Shown here: in pieces, positions 1 to 8,846 of the stretch | Layout of the letters: each line of letters starts with the position of its first letter | Numbering within the stretch: the stretch's first letter is position 1 | Assembly (NCBI GenBank): GCA_017549365.1 | Contig: JAFYUZ010000030.1 | Coordinates: forward strand, 1-64,000 | Direction of reading: 5' to 3' | DNA: 64,000 nt | Origin: Clostridia bacterium | GTDB taxonomy: Bacteria > Bacillota > Clostridia > Oscillospirales > CAG-382 | The notes under the pieces: model-generated | What the model was told of the DNA's origin: nothing | Seen by the model: the letters and a program-made list of their open reading frames with translations, nothing else | Databases searched by the model: none | Program-made: the position numbers and the translations under genes

Positions 1-48
1 GTAATGATGTTGCGCCCGTTGGTCGAAGTGATGTGATGCTTGCCCACT

Positions 49-158
49 GTGCCGCAGGCACTGCATCACAGCCGAAGGCTACATCACAAGGCGAAGCCGA
101 CATCATTTGCCCGTAAGGGCAAACATCGTTCGGCGACCTGCGATAAAGCAGGTCGCCG
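49..158. repeat. chain of mini-hairpins joined by ACATCA-like linkers
   Basis: Five inverted repeats follow each other with short linkers that mostly read catca or catcg. They are 49-61 (GTGCC/GGCAC), 70-80 (AGCC/GGCT around GAA), 90-98 (GGC/GCC around GAA), 106-123 (TTTGCCC/GGGCAAA around GTAA) and 131-158 (an 11-bp stem, CGGCGACCTGC, around GATAAA). Bases 1-48 continue the gatgt/gatg theme, so the array probably extends off the left edge. The last hairpin lies just past the stop of the minus-strand gene and could end its transcript, but it lacks a clear U-run. No gene is visible in 1-173. Confidence 0.6.
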
Positions 159-173
159 TTCCGCTCCCTTTCA

Positions 174-2525
174 TTATTTTTCGTCTTTTTCTGCCGCTTT
201 TAATATATCCTTTTGCGCGATCTCGCACAACTCGTTTGCCATTTCGGCGTTGCGCGATTCGGAATAGATGCGAAAAAGCTGTGCTTTTCCCGGTACCACC
301 GTCACCTTGCCGTCGGGGTACGAAAGCTTTATTCCTTCGCATTTGTCGCAACCGATCACCGATTCCGCATTTTTTGAAAGGTTTTTTATCACAAGCGTTT
401 TTGTCACTCCGTCGGGGAGAAAAACGGTCTTTTCACGGTAACCGAAAAGCGGCTGTTCAAAATAAAACTCCGAAACGTTCTTTCCGCTTTTCGCAAGAAG
501 CGAAATAAACCGTGCCACAAGCAAAACGTCGTCTTGCAGATATCGGTTTGCACGCATAAGCTGTTGCGGCAGGGCAAATCTTTTTACCGAATGGTTGGGA
601 TAGTACACCACCTTTGCGCCGTACCCGATGACCGACGAGTATATTTCGGGCGAAAGATAGGGCAGGACATAGTCTTTTGTGCCAAGCTTTTTCTCTGCCG
701 CAAAAATGGCGGCGGTGATATGATATTTGTCAAGAGAGTAGTTGCCCTGGTTTACAAAAACTCCGTTTTCCCGATCGTAGCACACAAAGGGAACGCTTTC
801 CTCAACCGCTTCTTTTTTTGAAATACACTTTCCGCCAAGCCGACAAAAAGCTTTTTTCAAAAGCTCGGTTTCGTCAAAGCTTTCGTCGCAAAATCCCAGC
901 TTTTTGCCCGATATGACATTTTGGGCGGCATAGGCTTTCAGGTTGTCGAGTATTTCACAGTAATAGTAGTTTTGAGAATCCGCCATGACGGTGCGCTTTT
1001 GCGGGATGGGGCGGTTTTCGTGAGAACTTTCGTTTTGCATGGCGGCAGAAAACCTTCTTTCAAAATCGTGAGAGGGGCAAAGTCCGTTTCTGTTAAAAAG
1101 TCGGGCAAAAACGTTTTCGGAATTGCCGTCCTTGAAAACAAAAACAAAACAGTCGGCACCGAAAAACAAGCTTTGAAATTTTGCCAGCTTTTCAAACCCC
1201 TCGCCAAAATCGTATATTTCGGATTCTCCGCGTTCAAGCCCTGTGGTAAGGGCTGTCGAAAACGCCCGTGCTGTGTCGCTGCCGTCATACATCACACCAG
1301 TGCGCGTGCCTTTTCCCACCGTGTCGGAAAGAACTTTACCCAGCATCACACATTCGTGTTCTTTTGCTTCAAACGCATCGGCCTGTCCGAGAAGAATACC
1401 TTGTTCAAAATCAAAATATCCGTCTTTTTTCGAAAAGAAATCGGCGTCCTCTTTTTCGGTGCTTTTCGTAACCTTGGTGTTTGACGGAATATACGAGCAT
1501 GCCGAAAGCTTTACTCCCTTTGCAACAACGCTTCCGCCACAGATGTTCGAGCGTTTTCCGACAACGGCGTTTTCGCAGATAACCGCCCCCTCCACACGGC
1601 TGTTTTCGCACACCCTTACGCCCGAGTGAAGAATACTTCCTGCAATTACGCAGTTTTTGCCGACATAGCATCGGGAAGAAAGTATGACGTTGGGACCTAT
1701 CTCGGCTCCCTTTTCAACAGATGCGTCGTGGGGGATATAGCAGGGTGGTGTGATCTTTATTCCGCTTGTGTCGGAAAAACTTTTTTGCTCGATGGGAAAA
1801 TCCGAAATTTTGCCGTTCAGCGCATCTATGCAGCATTTGTAATAGCTTTCGATGTTTCCCACGTCGCACCAATATCCGCGATCGTTGTGCTCGTAAAGCT
1901 TCATGCCCCTATCTAGCATCAGCGGAAAAAGATCTTTTGAAAAATCAAACGGCACGTTTTTGGGCACAAGCTCAATTACTTTTGACGAGAGAATATAAAC
2001 TCCCGTGTTCACACGGCAGGATCCCACCTGCGACCAGCAAGGCTTTTCGTTGAAAGCTGTGATAAGTCCGCCGCTTTTTGAAAGCACCACTCCGTATTCA
2101 AGGGGATCGTCACATTCGCTTGTGATAACGGTGGCGTCGGCACCGTTTCTTCGGTGCGCCTCGTGGGCTTTCAAAAGATTGAAATCACAAACGCAATCGC
2201 CCGATATCACAAGAAAATCTTCGTTTTCCGAAAGCCCCAGGATATCGCGGGAAAAAACAAGACCGCCGGCGGTGCCCAGCGGTGTTTTTTCTTCAAGATA
2301 TTCGATGTCGGCACCGCAAAGATTATGACCGATCTTGTTTCGTATCATATCCGAGCGGTAGCCTGTGGTTATCATTATTTTATCAATACCGCACCCTGCA
2401 AGCTTTTCAATTATCCGTTCGAGAAGGCTTTTGCCCAAAAAAGGCACCAGCGGCTTTGGTATGCCGTCGGTTATGGGGGCAAGACGGGTGCCGCGGCCTC
2501 CGGCAAGAATAATGGCTTTTTTCAT
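174..2525 (-). CDS. sugar-1-phosphate nucleotidyltransferase with degenerate phosphomannomutase-like C-terminal half
   Basis: This 783-aa protein matches the long fused nucleotidyltransferase/mutase proteins of Clostridia. Residues 1-235 are a nucleotidyltransferase domain: the start is MKKAIILAGGRGTRLAPIT, followed by the KPLVP pyrophosphorylase motif and a GDCVCD metal-binding stretch. Residues 255-350 form a left-handed beta-helix of hexapeptide repeats. From about 380 to the end is a phosphohexomutase-like region (VMYDGSDTARAFSTAL). The mutase phosphoserine loop, normally TASHNP-like, is not visible; the equivalent stretch reads FVFKDGNSENVF. The mutase half is therefore probably structural or regulatory. 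The family usually makes GDP-mannose or a related NDP-sugar; the substrate cannot be read from sequence. It stands alone on the minus strand. Confidence 0.8.
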   Translation of the reverse strand: MKKAIILAGGRGTRLAPITDGIPKPLVPFLGKSLLERIIEKLAGCGIDKIMITTGYRSDMIRNKIGHNLCGADIEYLEEKTPLGTAGGLVFSRDILGLSENEDFLVISGDCVCDFNLLKAHEAHRRNGADATVITSECDDPLEYGVVLSKSGGLITAFNEKPCWSQVGSCRVNTGVYILSSKVIELVPKNVPFDFSKDLFPLMLDRGMKLYEHNDRGYWCDVGNIESYYKCCIDALNGKISDFPIEQKSFSDTSGIKITPPCYIPHDASVEKGAEIGPNVILSSRCYVGKNCVIAGSILHSGVRVCENSRVEGAVICENAVVGKRSNICGGSVVAKGVKLSACSYIPSNTKVTKSTEKEDADFFSKKDGYFDFEQGILLGQADAFEAKEHECVMLGKVLSDTVGKGTRTGVMYDGSDTARAFSTALTTGLERGESEIYDFGEGFEKLAKFQSLFFGADCFVFVFKDGNSENVFARLFNRNGLCPSHDFERRFSAAMQNESSHENRPIPQKRTVMADSQNYYYCEILDNLKAYAAQNVISGKKLGFCDESFDETELLKKAFCRLGGKCISKKEAVEESVPFVCYDRENGVFVNQGNYSLDKYHITAAIFAAEKKLGTKDYVLPYLSPEIYSSVIGYGAKVVYYPNHSVKRFALPQQLMRANRYLQDDVLLVARFISLLAKSGKNVSEFYFEQPLFGYREKTVFLPDGVTKTLVIKNLSKNAESVIGCDKCEGIKLSYPDGKVTVVPGKAQLFRIYSESRNAEMANELCEIAQKDILKAAEKDEK

Positions 2526-2617
2526 TTTTGTATTCCTTTTTTCAGATAGATTTTGTCACACAATAAGTCTATGCAGAAAAAAGCAAACTATTCGGTATTG
2601 TTATGTAAGATATGGGA

Positions 2618-3055
2618 TCATTTTCCCGTACTGCCAAATCCTCCGTCGCCGCGCTCGGTGTCATCAAGCTCTGCGGCTTCGACAAAATCCACGGCAAGAA
2701 AAGGCATTATCACAAGCTGAGCGATTCTGTCGCCGCAACAGACGGTGCGATTCTCATCCGAATCGTTGTGCAAAGCCACGATGTATTCGCCGCGATAGTC
2801 GGAATCCGCAACCCCCACGCAGTTTGCGGGACGCAAACCGCTTTTTGCCGCAAGTCCCGAACGGGCAAAGATGGCACCGAAATATCCGTTGGGCACGGCA
2901 ATGGCAAGTCCCGTTCCGATCTTTACGGTGGTGTGGGGGGCAATAGTAACGTCGCTGTCAATGCAGGCATAAAGGTCGTAGCCTGCGGCATATTCCGAAC
3001 CGCGGGTGGGAATTGTTGCCTTTTCGTCAAGTTTTTTTACGTGTATATTCAGCAT
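2618..3055 (-). CDS. dut: dUTP diphosphatase
   Basis: Trimeric dUTPase of 145 aa, which hydrolyses dUTP to dUMP and pyrophosphate, keeping uracil out of DNA and supplying dTMP synthesis. The family motifs appear in order: AGYDLYA, ARSGLAAKSGL, GVADSDYRGEY (with the catalytic Asp), GDRIAQLVI and the C-terminal P-loop-like RGDGGFGSTGK. An upstream in-frame ATG would add 22 residues, but the ATG at 3055 follows GGGAG at good spacing and begins the conserved N-terminus MLNIHVKKLDE. A sigma-A promoter lies at 3090-3117 on the same strand. Confidence 0.95.
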   Translation of the reverse strand: MLNIHVKKLDEKATIPTRGSEYAAGYDLYACIDSDVTIAPHTTVKIGTGLAIAVPNGYFGAIFARSGLAAKSGLRPANCVGVADSDYRGEYIVALHNDSDENRTVCCGDRIAQLVIMPFLAVDFVEAAELDDTERGDGGFGSTGK

Positions 3056-3089
3056 ATTTATGATCTCCCGATATTGTTTTGTTATTCTA

Positions 3090-3117
3090 ATTATAAATAT
3101 TTTTGCACATAAATCAA
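3090..3117 (-). promoter_or_regulatory. sigma-A promoter for dut
   Basis: On the minus strand TTGATT (3117-3112) and TATAAT (3095-3090) are separated by 16 bp, about 40 bp upstream of the dut start. On the plus strand of the same divergent region a weaker pair, TTGACT then AATAAT, sits at about 3157-3185 and could serve the rpiR-type gene. Confidence 0.6.
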
Positions 3118-3222
3118 GCATAAATTATTTATTTATAATTTATTGCTTCTTGCCCTTGACTTTTCGGCGAAAAAATGCAATAATATAAGGTGGCACAAAA
3201 AGCGAAGGAAGAGGTGACGAAT

Positions 3223-4086
3223 GTGAAGACAGATCTTATAAAAACTATCCGCGAGCATATGCCGAAAATGTCAAAAAGCCATAAGATGATCGCGGCGTAT
3301 ATAATCGATCACCCCGATTCGGCGGCGTATCTTACTGCCACAAAGCTCGGTACAGTCACGGGAGTTTCGGAATCCACCGTTGTCCGATTTGCCATAGAGC
3401 TGGGATTTAAAGGCTATCCCGAAATGCAAAAGTCGCTTAAGGATCTCATCCGCACCAGCATGACCTCTGTCCAGCGAGTTGCCGCGGCAGACAGCCTTAT
3501 GTCGGGCGGCGACGTCATGTCAAAGATCATGAACAGCGACGCCGACAAGATCCGCCTCACTCTTGAAGAGGCCAGCAAGGAAGATTTTGACCGAGCAGTA
3601 AAAATGATAACAGAAGCCAAAAACGTCTATATCATCGGCATACGCTCTGCCTCCATGCTTTCGTCGTTTTTTGCCTACTATCTCAACATCATCCTCGGCA
3701 ACGTCACCCATCTTGACGTGGCCAGCACCGGCGAAATGTTTGAAAGGCTGATGCATATTTCAAAGGGCGACGTCCTTGTGGGAATAAGCTTTCCGCGCTA
3801 TTCCAAAAGAACGAAAACCGCCATCGAGTTTGCAAAAAAGCGCGAGGCAAACATTCTGGCGCTTACCGACAGCAAATCTTCGCCCATTGCCACCAAAGCC
3901 GACTGCACCCTTATCGCAAAGAGCGATATGGCGTCGTTTGTCGATTCGCTGGTGGCGCCTCTCAGCATAATCAACGCACTTATCGTTGCGGTGTCGATGA
4001 ACAAAAAAGACGAGCTTTCCGATCATCTTCACGCGCTTGAAAAAATATGGGACGAGTACGAAGTATATGAAAAAACAACCGATTGA
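3223..4086 (+). CDS. MurR/RpiR family transcriptional regulator
   Basis: This 287-aa regulator has an N-terminal HTH_6 domain (residues 1-80; VSESTVVRFAIELGFKGYPE is the recognition region) and a C-terminal SIS sugar-phosphate-binding domain (about 115-260; NVYIIGIRSASMLSSFFAYY). Such proteins sense phosphosugars and control sugar or cell-wall amino-sugar genes. An in-frame GTG exists at 3190, but the GTG at 3223 is preceded by GGAAGAGG at 8-nt spacing and starts the conserved segment MKTDLIKTIREHMPKMSKS. The stop overlaps the next gene by 20 bp, so the two are probably co-transcribed. The target operon is not evident. Confidence 0.88.
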   Translation: MKTDLIKTIREHMPKMSKSHKMIAAYIIDHPDSAAYLTATKLGTVTGVSESTVVRFAIELGFKGYPEMQKSLKDLIRTSMTSVQRVAAADSLMSGGDVMSKIMNSDADKIRLTLEEASKEDFDRAVKMITEAKNVYIIGIRSASMLSSFFAYYLNIILGNVTHLDVASTGEMFERLMHISKGDVLVGISFPRYSKRTKTAIEFAKKREANILALTDSKSSPIATKADCTLIAKSDMASFVDSLVAPLSIINALIVAVSMNKKDELSDHLHALEKIWDEYEVYEKTTD

Positions 4087-5392
4087 CATAAGAGATTCGG
4101 TGTGTATCGTCGGCGGAGGTGCCGCAGGCCTTATGGCGGCGTGCATTGCACGGGATGCCGGCGCAAAGGTGGTTCTTTTTGAAAAAAACGCCTCCGAAAA
4201 AAAGATCGCATCCGAACAGTTTTTTGACAATGCCTATCTCGGAAAAAAACTTCTGATAACCGGCAAGGGCAGATGCAACCTCACCAACAACTGCAACCGC
4301 GAGGATTTTATGAAAAACATCCCGCGCAACGGCAAGTTTATGTTTGCATCCTTCAAGGCTTTTCCGCCCGAGAAGGTTATGGAATTTTTTGAATCGCGCG
4401 GCACACCGCTTAAAACAGAGCGCGGCGGCAGAGTTTTTCCCGTGTCCGACAAAGCCCTTGATATACTGCGTTGTCTCAAAGAAACGCTTAAAGGCGGCAA
4501 TTGCCGTATTATCAACAAAAAAATAGAAAACATCGTTATCGAAAACGAAAAAATATCAAAAATTTTCGATGCCGACGGGAACGAATACATAACAAATTAC
4601 GTCATAATAGCAACGGGAGGTCTTTCTTATCCCGTCACAGGCTCTGACGGCGACGGCTATGAGTTTGCAAAAACCGCCGGTCACACCGTCACCGAGCTTT
4701 CTCCAAGCCTTGTTCCTCTGGTATCGCAAGATCAGTTTTGCAAAAGGTTGCAGGGGCTTTCGCTTCGCAACGTCACCCTTTCGCTGAAAAAGAAAGCGAA
4801 CGGAAAAGCCGTTTTCAGCGAGCTTGGCGAAATGCTGTTCACCCATTTCGGTCTCAGCGGTCCGCTCGTGCTTTCCGCATCGGCGCACATCGAAAACGAT
4901 CCGTCCGAATACAGCGTGCACATCGACCTCAAGCCTGCGCTTGATGAAAAAACGCTTGACGACAGACTTCTTTCGGATTTTTCAAAAAATCAAAACAAAG
5001 ATTACAAAAACGTTCTCGGTCTTTTGCTTCCCACAAAGCTGATACCCGTTTTTGCCGAAAGATCGGGCATTTCTCCCGATACAAAGGTCAATTCCATCAC
5101 TAAAAAGCAGAGAGCTGAAATAATTGCGCTTTTAAAGAATTTTTCTGTGGACATTTCGGGCTTCCGTCCCATTTCTGAAGCGATAATCACCCGCGGCGGC
5201 GTAAAGACGAGCGAGATCAACCCATCGACCATGGAATCCAAAAAAGCGGGCGGACTGTATTTTGTCGGCGAGGTGCTTGACGTTGACGGATACACCGGCG
5301 GATTCAATCTGCAGATCGCCTTTTCAACTGCATACCTTGCGGCAATCGACGCCGCCCAAAAAGTAAACGAGGAAGGTTACACAAATGTCTGA
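4067..5392 (+). CDS. HI0933/BaiN-family FAD-dependent oxidoreductase
   Basis: A 441-aa flavoprotein of the HI0933 (YhiN/BaiN-like) family. The dinucleotide-binding motif is VCIVGGGAAGLMAA at the N-terminus, followed by the family signature GKGRCNLTN and the second FAD motif near the C-terminus (GGLYFVGEVLDVDGYTGGFN). The biochemical role of most members is unknown; some reduce bile-acid-type substrates. The start at 4067 lies inside the end of the upstream regulator gene and has no strong Shine-Dalgarno sequence, so translational coupling is likely; a TTG ten codons upstream is a poorer choice. The stop overlaps the start of cmk by 8 bp, an arrangement common in Clostridia. Confidence 0.88.
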   Translation: MKKQPIDIRDSVCIVGGGAAGLMAACIARDAGAKVVLFEKNASEKKIASEQFFDNAYLGKKLLITGKGRCNLTNNCNREDFMKNIPRNGKFMFASFKAFPPEKVMEFFESRGTPLKTERGGRVFPVSDKALDILRCLKETLKGGNCRIINKKIENIVIENEKISKIFDADGNEYITNYVIIATGGLSYPVTGSDGDGYEFAKTAGHTVTELSPSLVPLVSQDQFCKRLQGLSLRNVTLSLKKKANGKAVFSELGEMLFTHFGLSGPLVLSASAHIENDPSEYSVHIDLKPALDEKTLDDRLLSDFSKNQNKDYKNVLGLLLPTKLIPVFAERSGISPDTKVNSITKKQRAEIIALLKNFSVDISGFRPISEAIITRGGVKTSEINPSTMESKKAGGLYFVGEVLDVDGYTGGFNLQIAFSTAYLAAIDAAQKVNEEGYTNV

Positions 5393-6059
5393 AACAATAA
5401 AGATCGCCATCGACGGTCCCTCCGGTTCGGGAAAAAGCACTCTTGCCAAGGGACTTGCAAAGGAGCTTGGCTACGTATACGTTGATACGGGTGCCATCTA
5501 TCGCACAGTAGGTCTTTTTGCAAAGAGAAATTCCATCGACCCCCACGACGAAGAGGCGCTTTCGGCGCGTTTTGCGGATATTGATATTTCGCTCAAGTGG
5601 GAGGACGGTGCCCAGAAGATATTCCTCTCGGACGAGGACGTGTCCGAGCTTATCCGCACCCCCGAGGCTTCCATGTATGCTTCTGCCGTTTCCGCTCTGC
5701 CCAAGGTGCGCGCTTTTCTTCTTGATATGCAAAGAAGCTTTGCAAAGAAAAGCAACGTTATCATGGACGGCAGAGATATCGGCACGGTGATCCTGCCTGA
5801 CGCTCAGGTAAAGATCTTTATGCAGGCGCATCCCGAAGAGCGTGCCCGCAGAAGAATGCTTGAGCTTAACGCCAAGGGCAAAAACGTCACCTTCGAGGAA
5901 GTGTATGCCGATATGGTTCTTCGCGACAAAAACGACAGCTCAAGAGAAGTTGCCCCCTGCGTTCCTGCAGAAGACGCCGTTGTTTTTGATAACACCGGCC
6001 TTGATATTCCGCAGACTGTAAAAAAAGCACTCGAAATAATAAAGGAAAAGCTGTCATGA
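5385..6059 (+). CDS. cmk: (d)CMP kinase
   Basis: Cytidylate kinase of 224 aa, phosphorylating CMP and dCMP with ATP. The P-loop is GPSGSGKST (residues 11-19), followed by the NMP-binding YVDTGAIYR motif and DGRDIGTVILPDA, both diagnostic of bacterial Cmk. The lid region with several Arg residues (HPEERARRR) is present. It overlaps the flavoprotein gene upstream and plsC downstream by 4 bp, forming the conserved Clostridia order flavoprotein-cmk-plsC-ispH/rpsA. Confidence 0.96.
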   Translation: MSETIKIAIDGPSGSGKSTLAKGLAKELGYVYVDTGAIYRTVGLFAKRNSIDPHDEEALSARFADIDISLKWEDGAQKIFLSDEDVSELIRTPEASMYASAVSALPKVRAFLLDMQRSFAKKSNVIMDGRDIGTVILPDAQVKIFMQAHPEERARRRMLELNAKGKNVTFEEVYADMVLRDKNDSSREVAPCVPAEDAVVFDNTGLDIPQTVKKALEIIKEKLS

Positions 6060-6691
6060 CAAAATTTTACGCTTTCTGCCACCATTGTCTGGCAGTACTT
6101 ATAAAAATCATATTCAGAGTAAAGGTTATTGGACTCGAGAACGAACCCGAAAAGGGCGGACATCTCGTTTGTGCCAACCATTCTTCGTTGTGGGATCCTG
6201 CCATGCTCGGCGCCTGCCTTAAAAAAAGACAGGTAAAGTTTATGGCAAAGGCAGAGCTTTTTAAGATCCCGCTTCTCGGCGTCTTTTTCAAAGCTTTGGG
6301 CGCTTTTCCCGTAAACCGCAAGGGCGGAGATATAAAGGCGATAAAGACCACCATAGAGCTTGTTCAAAACGGCGAATGTGTAGGCATTTTTCCTCAGGGT
6401 ACCCGTTGCCGCGGAGTAAGCCCCCGCACCACCACCGTAAAGGGCGGCACGGGAATGTGTGCTTATCGTGCGCATTGTGATATTATCCCCGTTGCCATCG
6501 TCAACAAAAAACGCAAGATGTCGTTTTTCGGAAAGACCTTTGTCGTTATCGGCGCTCCCATCAAATTCGACGAGCTTTGCTTTGTCGAGGGGGATAAGGC
6601 GGAATTCGAAAGAGCATCCCAAATAATTTTTGACAGGATATGTGATCTTTATGATGAATGCTACACCGAACACTTTGAAAAGAAAAAGTAA
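6056..6691 (+). CDS. plsC: 1-acyl-sn-glycerol-3-phosphate acyltransferase
   Basis: PlsC-type acyltransferase of 211 aa, acylating lysophosphatidate to phosphatidate at the membrane. Motif I is NHSSLWDPAML (the catalytic HX4D), motif II covers the FPVNRKGGD stretch and motif III is FPQGTR. A hydrophobic N-terminal helix (residues 1-20) is the membrane anchor. It starts within the ATGA overlap with cmk, and its end overlaps the ispH-rpsA start by about 40 bp. Confidence 0.93.
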   Translation: MTKFYAFCHHCLAVLIKIIFRVKVIGLENEPEKGGHLVCANHSSLWDPAMLGACLKKRQVKFMAKAELFKIPLLGVFFKALGAFPVNRKGGDIKAIKTTIELVQNGECVGIFPQGTRCRGVSPRTTTVKGGTGMCAYRAHCDIIPVAIVNKKRKMSFFGKTFVVIGAPIKFDELCFVEGDKAEFERASQIIFDRICDLYDECYTEHFEKKK

Positions 6692-8768
6692 TTCGAGAGT
6701 AGTGCTTGCCGAAAACTCGGGCTTTTGCTTTGGTGTTCGGCGTGCGGTGGACGTTGTAGAAAAGCTTATTGCAGAGGGTAATGAGCATATCTATACGGTG
6801 GGCGAGCTGATCCACAATCCCACCTACCTTAAAAGACTTGAAAAAAAGGGCGTCAATATCTGCGAAGAAACCGACATCGAGGCGGTTGCAAACAAGTATC
6901 CCGATGCGGTTTTTGTCATACGCGCCCACGGACTTAAAAAAGAAATATCAGACTTTCTTTCCGAAAGGAAACTTCGTTTTGTCGATGCGACCTGTCCTTT
7001 CGTTAAGAAAATACACAATATAGTTTCGGAAAATTCGGCACCCGATATCCCCACGATCATCATCGGTGACAAAAATCACCCTGAGGTCGAGGGTATAAAA
7101 AGTTATGCAAGAGGCGAAGTTTTTATCTGCTCGGACGAAAACGAGCTTGAAGAAACCTGCCGAAATATCCCGAATGATGAAAAAAACGGCCCTGTTCTCG
7201 TCAGTCAGACAACTTTTAAACTAAAAAAGTTTGAAAATTGCCAAAAATTCATAAAAAAACTATATACAAATCCGAAAATATTTGGTACAATATGTAGTGT
7301 GACTGAAAACAGGCAGATCGAAGCGGGAAAGCTTGCATCCACTTCCGACGTCATGCTCGTGCTGGGAGCCGCAAAAAGCTCCAACTCAAAAAAGCTTTAC
7401 GAGATATGCTCGTCGCTGTGCAAGCATACATATTTCGCGGAGACCGCGGAAGATGTTCCCTTTGACGAAATCGGCAAAATTTTCAGTAGCAATTTTTGCG
7501 GAAATTTCACCGCAGGAATAACAGCAGGCGCTTCCACGCCTGATGATATAATAGAGGAGGTAAAAATCAGAATGGCAAATGAAATCGTAATCAATTCTGA
7601 TGCAACAACAGAAAACGAAAACCCTGTGATCAAGGACACTATGACCTTTGAGGAAATGCTCAACGCGTCGTACAGATCTATCAGAGCAGGAGAAAGGGTA
7701 CAGGGAGTCATCACTTCGGTTACACAGACTGAGGTTCATGTCGATCTCGGCATCAAGCATACAGGTATTATTCCTTATTCGGAACTCAGCTTCGACCCCA
7801 GCTTCAAAGTTGAAGAAAACTTCAAGGTTGGCGATAAGATAGATGTTGTAGTCGTTAAGTTCAATGACGCTGAAGGAATCGTTTCGCTTTCCAAGAAGCG
7901 CATGGACGTTGACAAAAACTGGAACGAGCTCAAGGAAGCTTACGAAAACGCAACAGTTCTCGACGGTAAAGTTGTAGAGGCTGTAAGAGGCGGCGTTATC
8001 TTCCAGGCAGGTCCCAACAGAGTATTTGTTCCCGCATCCCACACAACTCTTCCCAGAAGCGAAAACGCTCCTTCCGAAGAGGATCTTGCAAAGCTCGTTG
8101 GCGAAGTTGGCAGAATCAAGGTTATCGACATCAACGAACAGAGAAGAAGAGCGGTTGGCTCGATGAGAGCTGTTATCCGCGAGGAAAGAAAGGCTCTTCA
8201 GACAAAGTTCTGGGAAACAGCAGAAGTTGGCAAGACATACAGCGGTGTTGTTAAGTCTTTGACAGCTTACGGCGCATTCGTTGATCTCGGCGGAGTTGAC
8301 GGTATGGTTCACATCACCGAACTCTCCTGGAAGCACATCAAGCATCCTTCCGACGTTGTTAAGGTAGGCGATACCATCGACGTATTCGTTAAGGCACTTG
8401 ACGTTGAAAAGAAGAGAATTTCTCTCGGCTACAAGACAGAGGAAACAAACCCCTGGACAATCTTCAAGAGCAAGTATGCAGTTGAAGACGTAGCAGAAGT
8501 TAAGATCGTAAACCTCATGCCCTTCGGCGCATTCGCTGAAATCGTTCCCGGCGTTGACGGTCTTATCCACATTTCTCAGATCTGCGAACAGAAGATCCAG
8601 AAGCCTGCAGACGTTCTTTCTGTTGGCGAAACAGTAAGCGCAAAGATCACTGCTATCGACGAAGAAAACAAGAAGGTCAGCCTTTCCATCAAGGCTCTTC
8701 TCGTTCCCGAAGAAGCAGCTGAAGAGGTAGCTGAGGAAGCTCCTGCCGCTGAAGAAACAGAAGCATAA
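6651..8768 (+). CDS. ispH-rpsA: fused 4-hydroxy-3-methylbut-2-enyl diphosphate reductase / 30S ribosomal protein S1
   Basis: This 705-aa fusion joins IspH, the last enzyme of the MEP isoprenoid pathway, to a ribosomal S1-like protein, as known in Clostridia. Residues 17-300 are IspH, with its three cluster cysteines in SGFCFGVRR, DATCPFVKK and GTICSVTENRQ. Four S1 repeats follow at about 347-415, 432-500, 526-595 and 612-680 (for example GAFVDLGGVDGMVHITELSW), ending in an acidic tail. The ATG at 6651 is favoured over a TTG at 6630. Codon use shifts to a highly expressed style in the S1 half, and a strong internal ribosome-binding site lies at the junction. Confidence 0.93.
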   Translation: MMNATPNTLKRKSNSRVVLAENSGFCFGVRRAVDVVEKLIAEGNEHIYTVGELIHNPTYLKRLEKKGVNICEETDIEAVANKYPDAVFVIRAHGLKKEISDFLSERKLRFVDATCPFVKKIHNIVSENSAPDIPTIIIGDKNHPEVEGIKSYARGEVFICSDENELEETCRNIPNDEKNGPVLVSQTTFKLKKFENCQKFIKKLYTNPKIFGTICSVTENRQIEAGKLASTSDVMLVLGAAKSSNSKKLYEICSSLCKHTYFAETAEDVPFDEIGKIFSSNFCGNFTAGITAGASTPDDIIEEVKIRMANEIVINSDATTENENPVIKDTMTFEEMLNASYRSIRAGERVQGVITSVTQTEVHVDLGIKHTGIIPYSELSFDPSFKVEENFKVGDKIDVVVVKFNDAEGIVSLSKKRMDVDKNWNELKEAYENATVLDGKVVEAVRGGVIFQAGPNRVFVPASHTTLPRSENAPSEEDLAKLVGEVGRIKVIDINEQRRRAVGSMRAVIREERKALQTKFWETAEVGKTYSGVVKSLTAYGAFVDLGGVDGMVHITELSWKHIKHPSDVVKVGDTIDVFVKALDVEKKRISLGYKTEETNPWTIFKSKYAVEDVAEVKIVNLMPFGAFAEIVPGVDGLIHISQICEQKIQKPADVLSVGETVSAKITAIDEENKKVSLSIKALLVPEEAAEEVAEEAPAAEETEA
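7556..7574 (+). promoter_or_regulatory. internal ribosome-binding site and start for a free S1 protein
   Basis: GGAGG at 7556-7560, inside gaggaggt, is followed 11 nt later by an in-frame ATG at 7572 that begins MANEIVINSDAT, exactly between the IspH and S1 modules. Translation from here would give a stand-alone S1 protein of 398 aa. The core match is strong; the spacing is slightly long. Confidence 0.55.
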
Positions 8769-8788
8769 GCTAAAAGGTTTATGACCAT

Positions 8789-8830
8789 GGGCTGCTGCAT
8801 ATTCTGCGGCAGCCCGATTTTTTAATTTTT
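8789..8830 (+). terminator. rho-independent terminator after ispH-rpsA
   Basis: GGGCTGC (8789-8795) pairs with GCAGCCC (8809-8815), followed by gattttttaatttttt. It lies 20 bp after the rpsA stop and ends the cmk-plsC-ispH/rpsA transcript. Confidence 0.85.
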
Positions 8831-8846
8831 TGATATGGGAGAAGCC

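Noticed and set aside
1-160. CRISPR array
   Set aside because: Repeat units are unequal and the hairpins themselves vary while short linkers recur; there are no constant-length spacers and no cas genes.
40-508. short frames across the left-edge hairpin array
   Set aside because: They run through the repeats and into the 3-prime end of the nucleotidyltransferase gene, with no ribosome site or protein-like composition.
7386-8570. 394-codon minus-strand frame opposite ispH-rpsA
   Set aside because: The sense gene has complete IspH and S1 motifs; the antisense frame arises from its codon bias and has no ribosome site.
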